From Phreatobacter aquaticus (GTDB lineage Bacteria > Pseudomonadota > Alphaproteobacteria > Rhizobiales > Phreatobacteraceae): 64,000 nt of DNA. A program made the translations under genes and the position numbers. The notes below the pieces were generated by a model, which did no database searches, had not been told where the DNA came from, and saw nothing but the letters and a program-made list of their open reading frames with translations. Shown piece after piece: positions 62,098 to 64,000 of the stretch. Within the stretch, counting starts at the first letter, position 1; every line of letters begins with the position of its first letter. The stretch spans positions 1,574,828-1,638,827 of the forward strand of contig NZ_CP039865.1 of the NCBI RefSeq assembly GCF_005160265.1. The letters run 5' to 3'.

Positions 62098-63150
62098 CTA
62101 GTCGCGGGCTTTCGACAGCCAGCGGAACCAGAGATAGGTTGCAAGCGAGCCGCTCACCACGAGCATGGCGGCCCACAGCGTGCCATTCTCCACATCGTTG
62201 AACGGCATGTCCTTGGTGTTCATGCCGAAGAAGCTGGTGATGAGCGTCGGCGGCATCAAAAGCGTGCCGATCACGGTCAGCGTCTTCAGGAGCCGGTTCG
62301 ACTCTTCGGCAACCTTGGCCACCACCTCATCCTGAAGCAGGCGCGCCCGATCCCGGGTTGCGACCACCTCGTGATCCAGCCAGTCCAGGCGCTGCACCAG
62401 TCGCGGCACGTGCCAGTCCATGTCCTCCGACATGGCATTGGCGCCATCGCGCTCCAGCCGGTGGAACAGGCTGCGCAGTCCCAGCAATTGCCGATGCAGG
62501 CGCACGGCATTGCGCCTGAGCTTGCCGAGCCGGTTGCGATCCTCGAACTTGCGGCCGCTGACGATGCGGTCCTCGATCTCGTCCAGCTCGGTACCGATCG
62601 CATCGGTGGCGAGGTCGATGGCATCCGCCACCTGGTCGATCACCACCTCGAACAGGGCCGCCACATTGCGCAGGCGATGGCCCTGCCGCAGCTTCTTGCG
62701 GGCATTGTCCGTTGCGTGCAGGGCTTCGGAGCGCGCGGTGATCATGCGGCGCTCGGTCATGGCGAAACGGAGATAACCCACCTGATCGGTGATCTGGCTC
62801 AGATCGCGCACCATGTCGGCGATGACGCCATAGATGCAGCGATCGGTCGTGTGGAGCTGCTGGTGCCGGTCGCTGCCGAGAAGCGCGGCCCGGGCCTGAT
62901 CGGGCAAGCCTGGCGCCTCCGCCAGCCAGATGCGCGAGCGCGTGTCCGCCAGATTGAAATGAAGCCAGAGCCAGCCGTCATGCTGCTCGTCCAGCGAATG
63001 CGCGACGTCCAGTTCGTCCGCCGTGCCGTCGGGGTGGATCCGGAACGCCCAGACGAGGCCCGGAATGACGGCTGGGGCGGCGCCTGGGCTCGCGGCATTG
63101 TCCGGCTTTTGTCCGGGCGGGCCGGACATCGTTTCGAGGTGACCGCTCAC
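62098..63150 (-). CDS. CorA-family divalent metal transporter, ZntB-like
   Basis: The 350-residue protein has a long cytoplasmic N-terminal funnel (WLWLHFNLADTRSRIWL, DRCIYGVIADMV), a stalk helix, and two C-terminal membrane helices separated by FFGMNTKD, the CorA/ZntB selectivity loop (Gly-Met-Asn). ZntB members move zinc; CorA members move magnesium and the two cannot be separated by sequence alone here. The reading starts at GTG 63150 or ATG 63129. It converges with lepA. Confidence 0.85.
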   Translation of the reverse strand: MSGHLETMSGPPGQKPDNAASPGAAPAVIPGLVWAFRIHPDGTADELDVAHSLDEQHDGWLWLHFNLADTRSRIWLAEAPGLPDQARAALLGSDRHQQLHTTDRCIYGVIADMVRDLSQITDQVGYLRFAMTERRMITARSEALHATDNARKKLRQGHRLRNVAALFEVVIDQVADAIDLATDAIGTELDEIEDRIVSGRKFEDRNRLGKLRRNAVRLHRQLLGLRSLFHRLERDGANAMSEDMDWHVPRLVQRLDWLDHEVVATRDRARLLQDEVVAKVAEESNRLLKTLTVIGTLLMPPTLITSFFGMNTKDMPFNDVENGTLWAAMLVVSGSLATYLWFRWLSKARD

Positions 63151-63326
63151 GGTGTGATGCTCATGGGAGAGATCCGCCTCAAAGCCCGGTGCCTGGCTGC
63201 GAAACAGCCGAACCGGCGCCGGATCCCCTCAGATGCAGTGAAGCGCGAGGCGACGCCGACCGCACATGTGATGGCGGCGCGTGACACATGGATGACGGTG
63301 GCGCCGGCCAGGGGCCGGCCCCGGCC

Positions 63327-63665
63327 TCAGCCGACCGGCGTGCAGCGCTTCCAGACTTCCGGCGTGCCCGTCGTCTCGCCGCGCCAGAGATTGATCGTCG
63401 TCTCACCGTTCAGCCGCATGGTGATCGCCTGTCCGGCGCCGGGCTCGCCGGCGGGCACCGCATAGGCGAAATCGTGGCGGCCGTAGCGGCCCTGCAATGT
63501 CGATCCATGCGGCGTGATGACGGTCGGCCCCTGGATATCCATCCGGCGGCCATCTTCCGCGCACCAGCGCCCGTCAATGGCATCGGCGCGCGCCGGCGAT
63601 GAAAGCGCGAGGAACAAGCCACAGAGACCGGCTGCCGTCTGCCACACAATCCGATGCCGTTGCAT
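63327..63665 (-). CDS. Small secreted protein of unknown function
   Basis: The 112-residue protein has a signal peptide (RIVWQTAAGLCGLFLALSS, cleavage after ARA) and a short mature domain with Cys residues near both ends (DGRWCAEDGRRM and VWKRCTPVG), probably disulphide-bonded. GGGAGG precedes ATG 63665. I do not recognise the domain. Confidence 0.75.
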   Translation of the reverse strand: MQRHRIVWQTAAGLCGLFLALSSPARADAIDGRWCAEDGRRMDIQGPTVITPHGSTLQGRYGRHDFAYAVPAGEPGAGQAITMRLNGETTINLWRGETTGTPEVWKRCTPVG

Positions 63666-63765
63666 GCCACCCTCCCGATCTGGATGACGAAAGGTTAGCG
63701 GCCGCTGGCTCGCCCCGAAAGGCCCCGCCATTCACGGTCGCGCGAGGGCGCGCACCACCCCGTGC

Positions 63766-64000
63766 CTAGTCCCGCTCCATCACCAGTCGGTGCAGGGTCG
63801 CCTGCCTCAGATTGAAGAAGGCCCAGGACGAGGCGAAGAACGCCAGGTACTTGTTGACGTGCTCAACCCCGACAAGCGCGATGGCCTCGTCGCGCGATTC
63901 CACCAGCCGGTCGAACCAGGCGCGCAATGTCGGGCGGTAGTCGTGCAGGGAATCGTGGGTCAGGCGGAAGCCGGCTTCCTGCACCATCGCCAGATGGTGC
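63766..64000 (-). CDS. Cyclopropane-fatty-acid-synthase-like methyltransferase, C-terminal part (cut by window end)
   Basis: The last about 78 residues (stop at 63766) are seen. They match the C-terminal end of CFA-synthase-type SAM methyltransferases: LTHDSLHDYRPTLRAWFDRL, then the region with VEHVNKYLAFFASSWAFFN. The SAM-binding part lies beyond the window. The family makes cyclopropane or methylated fatty acyl chains in membrane lipids; the exact reaction is open. Confidence 0.75.
   Translation of the reverse strand, partial: HHLAMVQEAGFRLTHDSLHDYRPTLRAWFDRLVESRDEAIALVGVEHVNKYLAFFASSWAFFNLRQATLHRLVMERD

Noticed and set aside
60140-62176. A 678-codon minus-strand open frame
   Set aside because: It is antisense to lepA, a strongly conserved gene, and has a shadow-type composition.

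Overview
The window is high-GC DNA from an alphaproteobacterium, most likely a member of the Hyphomicrobiales (Rhizobiales). This rests on protein types rather than a 16S gene: a DivL-type kinase beside a TsaE-kinase fusion and MurU, Bug-type solute receptors, a BIME-like family of intergenic palindromes, and a PilZ-containing chemoreceptor.

Region 1 (1-17.4 kb, core catabolic block). The 3' end of an IclR-type regulator is followed by two paralogous Bug receptors. Next comes a peroxisome-type beta-oxidation set: MaoC-like 2-enoyl-CoA hydratase, acyl-CoA dehydrogenase, (3R)-hydroxyacyl-CoA dehydrogenase (SDR), SCP2-type thiolase, and an HMG-CoA-synthase-fold protein fused to a DUF35 zinc-ribbon/OB domain. 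Two acyl-CoA ligases and a complete Liv-type ABC importer (livG-livF-livH-livM plus receptor) complete it. The set reads as uptake, CoA activation and oxidation of an unidentified carboxylic acid. The synthase-like domain appears to have Gln at the catalytic Cys position.

Region 2 (17.5-20.2 kb). tRNA-Thr(CGT), then a methyl-accepting chemotaxis protein with a C-terminal PilZ domain.

Region 3 (about 20.2-49.6 kb) is an integrated genomic island in the 3' end of tRNA-Leu(CAG). It is bounded by 43-bp direct repeats (42/43 identical) inside a 93-bp imperfect duplication. Each end carries a tyrosine recombinase of a different type. The cargo is a nitrate-respiration set: an NnrR/DNR-like regulator, fused narK1-narK2, narGHJI, a parvulin PPIase, a small Cys-tailed protein, moaA and a beta-carbonic anhydrase. 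Beyond it lie a DevBCA-like exporter, a TAXI-type binding protein with membrane segments, and a minus-strand redox group: class II glutamine amidotransferase, OsmC protein, mini-thioredoxin, YraQ-type permease, group II truncated haemoglobin, a second Crp/Fnr regulator and a DUF4395 membrane protein. Two TTGAT-N4-ATCAA (FNR-type) boxes lie before narK. Three ATGAT-N4-ATCAT boxes lie in the distal half. Degenerate IS5 and RND fragments and an AT-rich unknown gene lie near the right end.

Region 4 (49.6-64 kb, core housekeeping). tRNA-Leu, truB-rbfA, murU, the tsaE/phosphotransferase fusion, a DivL-like kinase with Tyr in place of the phospho-accepting His, rimI-tsaB, a Nfu-type protein, a secreted alpha/beta hydrolase, a universal stress protein, lepA, a ZntB/CorA transporter, a small secreted protein, and the 3' end of a CFA-synthase-like methyltransferase.
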